Source: Candidatus Altimarinota bacterium (GTDB lineage Bacteria > Patescibacteriota > Gracilibacteria > BD1-5 > UBA6164). Taken from it: DNA of 44,016 nucleotides. The number at the start of each line of letters is the position of its first letter. Within the stretch, counting starts at the first letter, position 1. The stretch covers positions 1 to 44,016 of the forward strand of contig JAKVBB010000004.1 in the NCBI GenBank assembly GCA_022448215.1, in the 5' to 3' direction. A program made the position numbers and the translations under genes. The notes beneath the pieces are model-generated. The model was not told the DNA's origin, did no database searches, and saw nothing but the letters and a program-made list of their open reading frames with translations. Of the stretch, positions 1 to 9,809 are shown piece by piece.

Positions 1-1
1 A

Positions 2-331
2 AAAGACCTTGATGGTGGTGTCGTAGTATTTGAATTTGCTGGAGAGCTGGATGAAACCAATGCAGACAAAACATTTAAAAATATTTATGATCAAATTGGA
101 GATTTTGCAGACTCAAAAATAGTTTTTAACTTCTCTGGTCTCAAATATCTCAATTCAAAATCTATTGGATACATTGCAGACGTATTCTCAAACATAGAAG
201 ATGCTGATGGAGCCATGTGTATTTCTAACTGTAGTGAATGAGTAAAAGATATTCTAGAACTCGTAGGTATCACAACCATCATTCCAACTGTTGAAGCTGA
301 ATCAGATGCTGTAGCTGAAGTATCAAAATAA
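2..331 (+). CDS. STAS-domain protein (anti-anti-sigma-like), 5' end missing
   Basis: The reading frame is open from the window edge and ends at TAA 329-331, giving 109 residues, one of them a Gly encoded by UGA (239-241). The order is strand (GGVVVFEFAGELDE), helix, strand (KIVFNFSGLKYLNS), then KSIGYIADVF. This matches the STAS fold of SpoIIAA-type anti-anti-sigma factors, in which the phosphorylatable Ser sits in a DSSG-like loop; here the loop reads LNSKSIG. Such proteins bind an anti-sigma kinase or act as regulatory modules. No partner kinase is visible, because the upstream sequence is outside the window. The family call rests on pattern only, and the true N-terminus cannot be seen. Confidence 0.7.
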
Positions 332-346
332 ATACTCGGTACAAAA

Positions 347-377
347 AATAATACTCAATTATGAGTATTATTTTTTT
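347..377. terminator. bidirectional terminator between convergent genes
   Basis: A 10-bp perfect stem (AATAATACTC at 347-356, GAGTATTATT at 363-372) has a 6-nt loop and runs into a T-tract on + and an A-tract on the other side. It lies between the STAS gene and the convergent glycosyltransferase, whose stop codon (368-370) is inside the stem. Confidence 0.8.
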
Positions 378-1471
378 CAATATACAAATCATTTCAATCG
401 TTCACCAAACTCATCCAACCCAAACTCCCCTGCTCTGCTCTCACAATCAACCCTCATTTCAAGAGCTTTTTTGGGAGTCAGTGTCTGTACTGCATCACAG
501 ATATCTGAGATACTAAAGTCACTCTTCAACAAAATTCAAGTCTTATTGTGAATCACACTTTCTTTCAAACCTCATTCATCCACTCATATCACTGGTTTTC
601 CTGCACACATAGACTCAACTGGAGTCATTCAAAAATCTTCATCCACAGGAATATAGAGACTGGCAATACAATTCCCTACTATCTCCTTGAGTCAAACATT
701 TCCAGGAAGTGTTTTAAAAATAATATTTGTATATCACTGAGCTAGTGCAAATACCTTCTCTCTTTGAGGATCATTTTCTCAATATATTACGATTAATTTT
801 TTATCTGGCATCTGACAAAAAGCCTCTACTATTTTATCAACACGCTTTGCATCAGAAAGACGAGCATAACTGAGATAATAGTCTCACTGTCATTCATATG
901 CAAATTGAGTAGTGTCCACCGGAGGATAGAGCACTTGAGATGATTTTCAAAGAAAACTTTGAATACGTTTTTGAGTATTTTTTGAATTGGTCAGAATAAT
1001 ATCTATTTTTTCTATATCTCGTTCATACCAATAACGAAATAGAGCAGAGATAATATCAAAAACAGGTCGCAATAACAAAGGAACTTTTTTTCTATAACGA
1101 TCCTTGAGATCGTAGAGATAACGAGGAGGGGTGTGACAATAATAGACTTTTTTCTGCTTGTGTGTCGTATTTCTGACCGCACTAATACAATCACCCGAAA
1201 ATAAAACAGTATCATATTCACGGATAAAATGAGTATGAAACAAAAAAGCAAGTTTGAGCTTGATATGACGGAGTCATTTTGTAAATACTTCACTACTCAC
1301 TGGAATCATATTTCATTCAAATCCTTCTTTTCTCAGGTCAAAACTACCAGGAGAAAAAAATCATGACGCTATATCAGATTCAAGAGCCTTTCCCATCATC
1401 ATAATCAGTCGTTCTCCACCTCATTTGTACAAAAAGGTATCATGGAGTATGAGTGTTTTTTGTTTATTCAT
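368..1471 (-). CDS. GT4-family glycosyltransferase (group 1)
   Basis: The protein has 367 residues; the start is ATG 1471 and the stop is TAA 368-370. The N-terminal half carries LYKGGGERL near residue 17, the usual GG(A/G)ER sugar-acceptor loop, and FSGDCIS followed by YYCHTPPRYLYD. The C-terminal Rossmann half has LYPPVDT, RLSDAKRVDK and DFGMTPVESMCAGKPVIG. The last is the E-x7-E-like nucleotide-sugar signature of GT-B family 4 enzymes, close to WbaZ/mannosyltransferase types. The role is transfer of a sugar from an NDP-donor to a cell-envelope glycan or lipid, on the cytoplasmic side. Many glycines are UGA codons. Donor and acceptor cannot be told from sequence. The next upstream gene ends 5 nt away, so co-transcription is likely. 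Confidence 0.9.
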
Positions 1472-1476
1472 ACCCA

Positions 1477-2829
1477 CTATCTTGATAAATAACTATCCAG
1501 GAATCGTGAAAAAAACACAAGACCAAATCCTCAAAATATAATTGGAAAGAGAGCTAAAGTTGGATCATTAAAGCCAATCATAAAAGCTCATAAAATAAAA
1601 CCAATACATCATGCAAACATCGAACTTATAATTCTTGAAGGTCGTTTTTTTGTTTCTCACCACTTCTTTCCAAACAATACATAAATCATAGGAACAGAGA
1701 GAATGAGGTTAAATCATACCGCAAATATAGTAAGATGAATAATGTCTCGGAAAAAGTAGCAAACAATAAGTACCAAAATAGATATCAAAGCTGCGTTAAT
1801 ACGAATATTTTTTACCCTATCCTTGATTCAAAATATTCAAACATTTGAAGCAAATGCATGAATAAGAGAATCTACCGTAGACATAAGTGCTGCAAAAAAC
1901 ATCACAATAACTAAGGGAAAAAGTGCTTGAGGAGTATAGAGCTGAATAGCATGGATAAAAGCAGTTGAAGGATCTAGATTTGGCATATTCAACTTAAGCA
2001 TATATCACATAGTCATAAGCAACAGCACAGATATCAAAATCAGAGGAATGACACTGAGAAATCACTTTTTAATCTCTTTTTCATTTTTTGCACTAAAGAG
2101 TAATTGATATCTATCTACAAACGGAAAGGCTGAAAAAATACCAAATATCAAAAATCATGCAACCGTACCAAAAGCCATCTGATCAAACGAAACACTGGCA
2201 ATAGCTTGCGTATCGATATCTCATATAAGAGATACAGCCATCAACACAAGAACAAAAAGAATCATACCTCATTGAAGAATATCAGAAGTAACGACTCACT
2301 TATATCATACATTCATGACATATATAAGCACAATCAACATAATAGAGAGGAGAGAAAATTCGTAAGAAAGTATTCCTAAAAATTCTATAATATTTGCTCA
2401 TCAAATGACCGTTACCAGTAACCATGCAAACAATGCTATACTTGCAAATGCATCCACAATATGAGCCAGTGTTCGGCTCTGAGAAACATAAAATACTACA
2501 TCTCAAAGTCACATAAATCATTCTTTTTTTGATACTTTATGAATCTTTGGACCAATATAATAACCCAAGAGTATCATAGCAATAAAGTATCAAAGTGCAT
2601 AGAGAAAGACTCACATTCAAAACTCGTACATATATGCTGTATAACTAATGAACCAACTGGCTCAAATACTGGTCGCATATTTACTCATTCATATAGACCA
2701 CCAAGATCTATTTCTTCCAGAAATAAGAAAGTCTTCTTTACTTTGTTTACAAGAGAGAGCCAGAGAAAATCAAATCATAATAAGAATGTAGATTGAAATG
2801 TAGAGAATAATTTGAATTTTGATATCCAT
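1477..2829 (-). CDS. sodium:solute symporter (SSF family)
   Basis: This 450-residue polytopic membrane protein starts at ATG 2829 and stops at TAG 1477-1479. A hydrophobic first helix is followed by EDFLISGRNRSWW and SIGASWFISYTAY, which match the SSF loop and the TM2 motif. Further on comes FFAALMSTVDSLIHA, the conserved aalxSTxDS element of TM8 that lines the Na+ site in vSGLT/PutP-type transporters. At 450 residues it is slightly shorter than usual (about 480-550). It probably imports an amino acid, sugar or other small solute with Na+, a sensible trait for an auxotrophic CPR cell. The substrate is unknown. It forms a tight cluster with the glycosyltransferase (5 nt) and truncated mutS (23 nt). 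Confidence 0.88.
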
Positions 2830-2852
2830 AATAGTGGGAGATAAAAGTTAAA

Positions 2853-4346
2853 CTATTTCATGTCTGATTGAATTTTTGCTAGGGTTTCAAGTGCTTGAAG
2901 CGGTGTGAGTGAATTAATATCAAGCGACTTTATTTTTTGTTCATATTTTGAGCTACATCACGAAAATTCTCAAGGGATATTATCTAAAGACATCTGTTGA
3001 GTTGGCAATGTATTGTGAGTACTTTCCATTTGATCCAGCATATCACGAGCTTCCTGTATAATCTCATCCTGAATTCCAGCAAGTGATGCAACATGGAGAC
3101 CATAAGATTTTTTCACAGATCAGGGAATAATCTTTCTATAAAAAATTATTTTTCCATCATTTTCTCATACCGAAACACTCCAGTTTTTTACTCCTGAAAG
3201 TTTTTGTGATTCATCAACTAATTCATGATAATGAGTAGCAAAAAGGGTTTTTGATTGAATGCGGTCATGATTGTGTTTCAAAATAGCCCATGCAAGACTC
3301 ATACCATCATAGGTGGAAGTCCCTCGACCAATTTCATCAATGATAACAAAAGACCTTTGAGTAGAATGATGAAGAATATGAGCAACCTCTTGCATCTCCA
3401 CCATAAATGTTGATTCCCCAAGAAATAAATTATCACTGGCTCCAACACGAGAAAAGATTCTATCAGTGAGAGGAATTTTTGCTTGCTTTGCAGGGACAAA
3501 ACTGCCTATATGAGCCAGAAGCGTAATAAGTGCATTTTGTCGTAAAAAAGTAGACTTTCCTCACATATTTGGCCCTGTGATCAAGTGTATATACTCACTC
3601 TCCTTCATGGACAGATCATTGCAAATAAAATCTCACTCAAGATTTTCTATAACTGGATGACGTCCATCAGTTATTTGTATATCATATCCATCATGTATTT
3701 CTGGCTTGGTGTAATTATTCTCATACGCACACTGAGAAAAACTACATATCATATCAATATTTGCTATACAAGAAGATTGTTTTTTCATATCATCAAAGTG
3801 AGAAAGTATATCTTCTCTGAGATTTCAAAAGAGTTCATATTCTCTTTCAGACATGTGTTGTTGAGCTTCTTGTAATCGAGATTGAAAGTCTTGAAGTTCA
3901 GATGTAGTATATCTGAGTGAATTTACCAGTGTCTGGGTTTGAAGCCAATCTTTAGGAGCGTTGTGTGATTGTGATTTTGAAACTTCAATAAAATACCCTG
4001 ATACTGCAGTGTATTTTATTTTTAGATTTGATATTCCACTTGCTTGAATCAAAGCATTCATATACTCATCTAACCATTGCTTTGCGGTAGCAATAGTTTG
4101 TCTGTATGTATCTACTTGTTCATCATAACCATCTTGAATAATATTCCCTTCAGTGACAGTAATACCAGGATTTTCAAGCAGTGTTTGATCAATTCTCTCT
4201 ATGATATAAGATAGAGTATTCAAATATATAAAAAATATAGAATAATAACGGGTCAAGTTTATCGAAGAAATGGCTTTTGTAAAGAAGTTTTTATCAAAGA
4301 AAAGAAAAAAAATTGTACCTCTCAAAAAAAGTCTATACAATAGCAA
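2853..4346 (-). CDS. mutS: N-terminally truncated DNA mismatch-repair ATPase MutS
   Basis: The C-terminal two thirds of MutS is intact: clamp/lever segment ([34 protein letters not shown]), Walker [14 protein letters not shown] (its second-last Gly is UGA at 3561-3563), signature [10 protein letters not shown], Walker [17 protein letters not shown] and FATHYHEL, ending at TAG 2853-2855. The mismatch-reading domain I and connector domain II (about 270-400 residues) are absent. Upstream, the frame holds unrelated hydrophobic sequence with no ATG. The only start-like codons are TTG at 4346 and TTG at 4256, and the frame meets TAG at 4404. The divergent + strand gene begins at 4379, leaving no room for the lost part. 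It could be a decaying gene or a MutS-core ATPase with another role (MutS2/MSH4-like). Confidence 0.8.
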
Positions 4347-4378
4347 AAATACTCTTCATTCATTTGACACACTCACCC

Positions 4379-5980
4379 ATGATTCAGATAGAAAAACATG
4401 ATTCTATTCATGATATTATCAGCAAAATAAAAGATTGCCCCAAAGAATATATTATCCTTCATTTTCCATTTGGACACTGTGTATTACACAATGCAACGGC
4501 TCTCAAAATTATAAAAAAAAGCAGTCAATGAAAGGAAATATGTATTAAAACTTCTGATATAACTGCAAAAAAGATCTGAGAAAAGATATGATTCCACTAC
4601 CGAGTTTCTCAAAGCTATATGCATGATACACCAAAAAGTGAGCTGAGTATAAAAGAATATCTCAAAAAAAGTGCCATCGAGTATAAGGACGAATTTTTGT
4701 CTCTTATTCACAAAAAAACACTCATTTCATCAAAATATTCATGACATGAAAATGGGAGAATTACTCCCTTTCTTGTGTATCTATGAGTAGCGATGTTACT
4801 CTTTATTTTTATTTATTACTTTGCGGTCAATAAAACATATGTACATATAACACCCGAAATACATATAAAAAATAAGGGAAAAAATTTTGTATTTCAAGAA
4901 ATGGCTGAAAATGAAATATCTCACAATATCAATCATATAAAAATGAGAAAGATACAAGCTCCTGTATCTTTGAAAAAAACTTTTACTGTTCAATGAGTCG
5001 ATACGCAAAGTATATCAAGAGCAAGTGGTTCTGTCATACTATATAATCACACTGATGAAGCTATTCCACTCTTAAGAAATACCAGACTGGAAACCGTAGA
5101 TAAAAAAGCTCTCTTTACTATACCAGATCAAATAAGTCTGCCCGCAGCAAAACAAACAGATGATTGAGTTATTCCATCTGAAACTCGAGTATATGTGCAA
5201 GCAAGTATATATAATAGTATTTGAAATTTAGTGGGGACTCAATGAAACCTTGAAGCAGAAACACTCCTTGTTTTTCCATGATTTTGATGAGAGAGAGAAA
5301 ATATATATGCTCGAGTAGAAAAAACACTACAATGATGAACAGATAATCTCATAAAAAAAATTAGTAGAGATGATATAGAAAGAGCCAAAGACTCTCTAGA
5401 GAAAGAATTGAAAAAAGAAGCATTTGATGCTCTTAAAAAAGCAGTAGAAGAGCAAAATGAGATCGGTAATATTACCTATGAAATACTGGGAACATGAGAT
5501 ATTACGGACTACAGTAATGTAGAGATACAATGAGAGGAACTCATAGCTATTGGTGAAAAATCGGATACATTTGAACTCTCAGGAAGTATAACAGCAACAA
5601 GTTATATTTATAACAAGGAAATTGTGCTGAGTCGATTAAGAAACTTTATCTCAGAAAATACACTTGATAATGTAGAAGAAGTGCTTTCTGTAAATGAAGA
5701 TTCCCTCAGAATTGCATACATTATATCTCGCGAAAAAAATCCTCTTCGGGTAAAAGCTACTATGCAGGTAGAGGTATTTTATACATATAATTTCTTGGGT
5801 CGAGAAAATTACTATCTTGAAAATTTCAAAAATACAATTGCTGGTTTATCAAAATCAGATGCGATTAAAATTCTTTTAAACAATCCAAAAATTCATGATG
5901 TAGAGATTCAAACCAGACCATTTTTCTTGGAAAATGTATCCTGAATTCCAAATAATATTATTTTTAAAGTAGAGGATTAA
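4379..5980 (+). CDS. single-pass membrane protein with baseplate-J-like outer region
   Basis: The protein has 533 residues from ATG 4379 to TAA 5978-5980, with about 20 UGA glycines. A cytoplasmic segment of about 135 residues, rich in Lys/Ile, precedes one membrane helix (FLVYLGVAMLLFIFIYYFAV, about residues 134-153). The outer part carries SGSVILYNHTDEAIPL, TRLETVDKKALFTIP and FPGFGGERENIYARVE, with ISRDDIERAKDSLEKEL further on. This pattern recurs in CPR surface proteins annotated as baseplate J/gp47-like. The function is unknown; an envelope or attachment role is an inference. Its start lies back to back with truncated mutS, so the divergent promoter must fall inside the mutS frame. Confidence 0.65.
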
Positions 5981-5987
5981 TACAAAT

Positions 5988-6106
5988 AACCCACCGTCTT
6001 CCACTCCATTCCAGACACCTCCCTTAAAAAGGGAGGAATAAAAAGAATTCCATAAAACTCTTCCCTTTTAAAGGGAAGTACCGAACAAAGTGAGGGGATG
6101 GGTTAT
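5988..6106. repeat. ~120-bp two-hairpin interspersed repeat, copy 1
   Basis: The ends are inverted (AACCCACC at left, GGATGGGTT at right). Inside are two G/C-rich hairpins: CCTCCCTTAAAAAGGGAGG and CTTCCCTTTTAAAGGGAAG. It sits between the convergent ends of the surface-protein gene and the radical SAM gene. The reverse complement of 7122-7245 aligns to it along its whole length. It has no coding content and probably also works as a terminator. Confidence 0.8.
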
Positions 6107-6118
6107 ATAATGAGAAGA

Positions 6119-7090
6119 TTATTCCTCTAAACACCTATTGCACTCTGTCTCAGTAATATACTTATCAAAGAGTGTATAAAAATACTCTCTGACTTCTTGT
6201 TTTTCTCGGTAATATCCATCTCTCGAGTCTTCAAGAGTATACAGAATATCGAGTTGTGGATCTTTTTTTAGGAGTGTTGTATAATCTCTTTTTGTATAGA
6301 GGAGTCATCCGATAAATACCGAATATATCTTTGAAAAATCTATTTTTTCACTTACATATAAAAGAAACTGTTTATATATGTTTTTATAGTCTTTGGTTTC
6401 AATAAGTGGCATAAAACGAATTCATACTTGATATCATTGTTCGATGAGTTTCTCAATAGCAGTAATTCGTGCATCAAGTGCAGGAGTAAAATGTTCATAT
6501 GTCTGAATAATTTCGCTCGGATTCAGAGAAAAGGCAATCTCAGTATTTCTGATATTCTGATATTCCAAGAGTCTAGCTATATTGATTGATTTTGTACGAA
6601 TTTCCATTTTTACATTATCAAATCACTCAAAAAATGGAATAAAATTTTGAGTAAACTGTGTCAGAGAATCGGTTGCAAGATTATCAGAGTAGTCAGAACT
6701 ATAGAACCAAATAGGTGTATCTGGGTCTTTTTTTCTTACCTGTGTAATCTTTTCAGCAATCTGTTTTTGTATTTCTTCATAATTTACAAAAAATACTGTT
6801 GTGTTATTACGAAATGATCCTCTCAGATAGCAATAACTACAATCATAAATACAGTTGAGAGAATTTTTAAAGAAAAATCCATACCCTTCATGACCATATC
6901 ACTTTGGTGCTTCTGATATCGCATTTTTTACCCCAGCAATAATCATAGATTTTTCCACTCATTTTGCGAGAGGTTTATCAAAGATATTTTTATAGTTGCT
7001 AATCAATAAAACTGAAGCATTGGGATATTGCTTCAGTATATTTTGAGTAATAGGGTTATCTCTATATTTTTTTTCTACATAAGTAATCAT
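6119..7090 (-). CDS. spore photoproduct lyase-like radical SAM protein
   Basis: The protein has 323 residues, from ATG 7090 to TAA 6119-6121. The radical SAM cluster motif NCIYDCSYCYLRG (CxxxCxxC) lies near residue 95, followed by TTVFFVNYEEI and WFYSSDYSDN, both typical of the SplB family. Later come KMEIRTKS and FSLNPSEIIQ, beta-barrel strands that carry SAM-contact residues in SPL. The C-terminus ends with a TECNRC motif. SplB enzymes reverse the UV-made spore photoproduct thymine dimer, but this lineage does not sporulate, so it may be a diverged repair or modification enzyme. The gene lies alone between two inverted copies of a 120-bp repeat, which may have helped it move. Confidence 0.82.
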
Positions 7091-7121
7091 AGTAGAGAAG
7101 AAAAATGTTAAATACTTTTAC

Positions 7122-7245
7122 ATCCCATCCCCCTTCGGGTACTTCCCTTCACTTGAAGGGAAGAAATAATATTTTCTATTTTTCTTTATATTTCCTCCCT
7201 TTTTGAAAGGGAGGTCTCCGAAACGGAGTGGAGGAGGGTGGGATT
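7122..7245. repeat. ~120-bp two-hairpin interspersed repeat, copy 2 (inverted)
   Basis: This is the same element as 5988-6106 in opposite orientation. Its hairpins are CTTCCCTTCACTTGAAGGGAAG and CCTCCCTTTTTGAAAGGGAGG, and its ends ATCCCATCCCCC and GAGGGTGGGATT are inverted. It fills the gap between the start of the radical SAM gene and the stop of the helicase gene. Confidence 0.8.
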
Positions 7246-7250
7246 ATATA

Positions 7251-8963
7251 TTATTTACTTCTTCCGATTCGTCTTCCTGATCTATTCGATACTCCTCTTG
7301 AATCTCTTCTTTCTCATCCACCTCGTCTATTTCCTCATCTAAAACCTCATCCTGATCTTCCTCCTCCTCATCCATTCGTTTTTTGTTTCGCTTCTACTAC
7401 CAGTGGTTTTCGTGGATTTTTTTGCTTAAAGATAGCGAGGAGAACTTCTGCATCATCTGGAGTAACATTGATAAATGAAAATTCTCGAAGCACTTCGATT
7501 CGTCCTACGTCTCACATCTTTTCTCCTGTTTCTCTTTCGAGGAATTGAATCAGCGTTCATGGAGACATGTTATCGTTTCGACCTTTTGCTACAAAGAGTC
7601 TTCTCTGACCATTTGGTCCACTTGCAACAGTTCGAGAATCTTCTTTGACATCTGCGTAGTGTTCTTCATCAAATTCTGTATTGTATCCTTCTTTGAGAAG
7701 TGCAGATACCACTTGTTCTGGGGTTCCTGTTTCTAAAAGTTCCTTTGCAAACTCAAGGTAATATTTCCCTTCTTCTGAATCAATCATTTCTTTGGTATTT
7801 TTAATGAGTCGTTTCTTTTTGAATTCAATAACGTGTGAAGGATCTGGAAGTTTTGAAACATCAATTTTTTGCTTAATGAGTCGTTCGATAAAAATAAGCA
7901 TTCGACTATCTCTTCGAGATACAAAACTAATCGCTTCCCCTTTGTTCCCAGCTCGACCTGTTCGACCGATACGATGAGTATAGGTTTCTGCATTATCTGG
8001 AAGTGAGTAATTCACTACATGTGTGAGGTTATTTACATCAATCCCTCGTGCAGCAACATCAGTCGCAACAAGGATAGTAATGGTTTTGTTTTTGAATCGA
8101 GTAAGTGTTTTTTCTCGGCTTCTTTGTTCGATATCTCCATGAATTCCTTCTACTTTATAGCCTCTATTCATAAGTTTTACTGATACTTCATCAACATCAG
8201 CTTTTGTTTTACAGAAAATAATTCCATAGAAATCAAACTCTACTTCGATGACTCGACACAGAGCTTCAAATTTGTCTCGTTCGTTTACTTTGTAGCATAC
8301 TTGCGTGATATTTTTGTTGGTTTTTTCTTCTCGTTTGATACTTACGGTATCGTGATCTCCAATATATTTATGAACAATATCTTGGATAGATTTTGGCATA
8401 GTCGCAGAAAAAAGAAGTACTTTCTTTTGTTCTGGTGTATGTTCAAGGATTTCTTCTATTTCTTCTTTGAATCCAATATTGAGCATTTCATCTGCTTCAT
8501 CGAGTACAAAATAAGTAATATTATCTAACTTGAGTGTTTTTCTTTTCATGAGATGGTCCTTTACTCGCCCTGGAGTTCCCACAACAATTTGAGGCCCTCT
8601 TTTGAGTCCCATAATCTCGTCTCGGATATTTTGCCCTCCGTAGAGTAATTGAATTTTTGCTGTATTAGCTGAAAATGACTGAATTTCTTCAGCAACTTGA
8701 ATAGCCAGTTCTCGTGTAGGAGCGAGTATAATGGCTTGAACATGTTTTGCAGATGGATCAAGTCGTTCCAAAATAGGAATACCAAAACTCGCTGTTTTTC
8801 CGGTTCCTGTTTGAGCTTGTCCAATAATGTCTTTGTCTCCATTCAGAAGAAGTGGGATGACTCCAGCTTGAATAGGTGATGGGTGTTGGTAGCCTTTTTT
8901 TTCGATTGCCTCGAGCATTTTTGCTGAGAGTCCGAGGTCTTTAAAAGTAGTTTGTTGTTCCAT
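7251..8963 (-). CDS. DEAD-box RNA helicase with DbpA-type RNA-binding domain and RGG tail
   Basis: The protein has 570 residues, from ATG 8963 to TAA 7251-7253. Motifs in order are Q motif (HPSPIQAGVIPLLL), I (AQTGTGKT), Ia (PTRELAIQ), II (DEAD), III (SATMP), IV (GIIFCKTK), V (VATDVAARGID) and VI (YTHRIGRTGRAG). A DbpA-like RRM fold follows (RRLFVAKGRNDNMSP to EVLREFSFINV, about residues 445-525). The last 45 residues are Gly/Arg-rich with RGG-like runs. The helicase core contains no UGA codon, while the tail takes several glycines from UGA. The likely role is ATP-driven unwinding in ribosome assembly or mRNA decay (CsdA/DeaD class). It stands alone, with interspersed repeats on both sides. 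Confidence 0.93.
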
Positions 8964-9146
8964 GTGTTTCGAGTTATAACTCCTTAAATATACCCCTCAG
9001 TAAGGGGGAATAAAAGAATAGGAGTAGAGTAAAATAAGTCCTTTTGGAAACTCACTTTACTATATTATAATCGAGTTTCTTGGGACACCTGTTTTTAAAA
9101 GCGAGGAGAGTATATAGAGATGAGTCAGAAAAGCAAGAAGAAATAA

Positions 9147-9174
9147 AATAACCTCCGAAATTTCGGAGGTTATT
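9147..9174 (-). terminator. Rho-independent terminator after the 142-aa gene
   Basis: A perfect 28-nt palindrome (AATAACCTCCGAAA and its complement) on the minus strand is followed by TTTTATTTC. It lies 9 nt past the stop codon of the 9183-9611 gene. Confidence 0.8.
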
Positions 9175-9182
9175 CATAATGG

Positions 9183-9611
9183 TTAGTCTTCTTGATAAAC
9201 ATTACATATACTTCTATTACTTTGAGAGTTAATTAGATGTAATAACTGTGCAAAAGTGCTATCACCATGATGTGGATGATGTGCATTGTAAGTACATTGA
9301 GATGGAAGTTTCATTCTCATTTCTCCCCCATCGATACTATATCCCAACATACCATGAATATCAGTAAATGTAAGTGCATCTGATAGTGATACTAAAATAC
9401 CAGAGTATTTTTGGTATTTTTGACGCATCATAGCAATATTATGTTCGTCGTCTGTTTCATGTACATACACTAATACTAGTGTATGTTTTTGAGCAATATC
9501 ATCCTTACATCGGTCAAATGAAACAGCTTCATATCCATTATCTCGACAATATTTCATAAACTGAGAACCTACTGAACTCCAACCTACCATAACAAAACAA
9601 AGTTTTTTCAT
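9183..9611 (-). CDS. hypothetical protein, 142 aa
   Basis: I do not recognise this protein. It runs from ATG 9611 (MKKLCFVMVGWSS) to TAG 9183-9185. The first 60 residues alternate strand and helix (CFVMVGW, YEAVSFD, LVLVYVHETD), which suggests a small Rossmann or receiver-like fold. A His-rich stretch (NAHHPHHGD) near residue 110 could bind a metal. It has three cysteines outside any clear motif. It uses no UGA codon although it has nine glycines, like the highly expressed genes of this window. It has its own terminator and appears to be a single-gene unit. Confidence 0.55.
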   Translation of the reverse strand: MKKLCFVMVGWSSVGSQFMKYCRDNGYEAVSFDRCKDDIAQKHTLVLVYVHETDDEHNIAMMRQKYQKYSGILVSLSDALTFTDIHGMLGYSIDGGEMRMKLPSQCTYNAHHPHHGDSTFAQLLHLINSQSNRSICNVYQED

Positions 9612-9783
9612 ACCTTTCTCCCCTTTTCAAGAAAATTTGTGTTTCTGTTTTGATAATAATATTTATAATTTTTTATTAAGCGAAGTCAAATATTTCATTG
9701 ACTTCATTCAATATTTTTATATAAATATTACACTTCCCTTTTTCAGGGAACGAAAACATCGAAATAAAAATGAATGTAAAAAA

Positions 9784-9807
9784 GGGGTCAATAAATAATT
9801 GACTCCT
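9784..9807 (-). terminator. terminator after the RNB exonuclease gene
   Basis: A 9-bp stem (GGGGTCAAT at 9784-9792, ATTGACTCC at 9798-9806, with one G-T pair) is followed by a run of T on both strands. It begins directly downstream of the TAA at 9810-9812. Confidence 0.7.
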
Positions 9808-9809
9808 TT

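Noticed and set aside
4257-4363. A short frame [16 protein letters not shown] upstream of mutS as a possible shifted MutS N-terminus
   Set aside because: It has only superficial likeness to the MutS start, lacks the FYE motif and is far too short to be domains I and II.
2853-9000. Many genes appear as pseudogenes full of stop codons
   Set aside because: All the internal stops are UGA at positions where the families have glycine. TAA and TAG are absent inside the frames, so this is code 25 and not decay.
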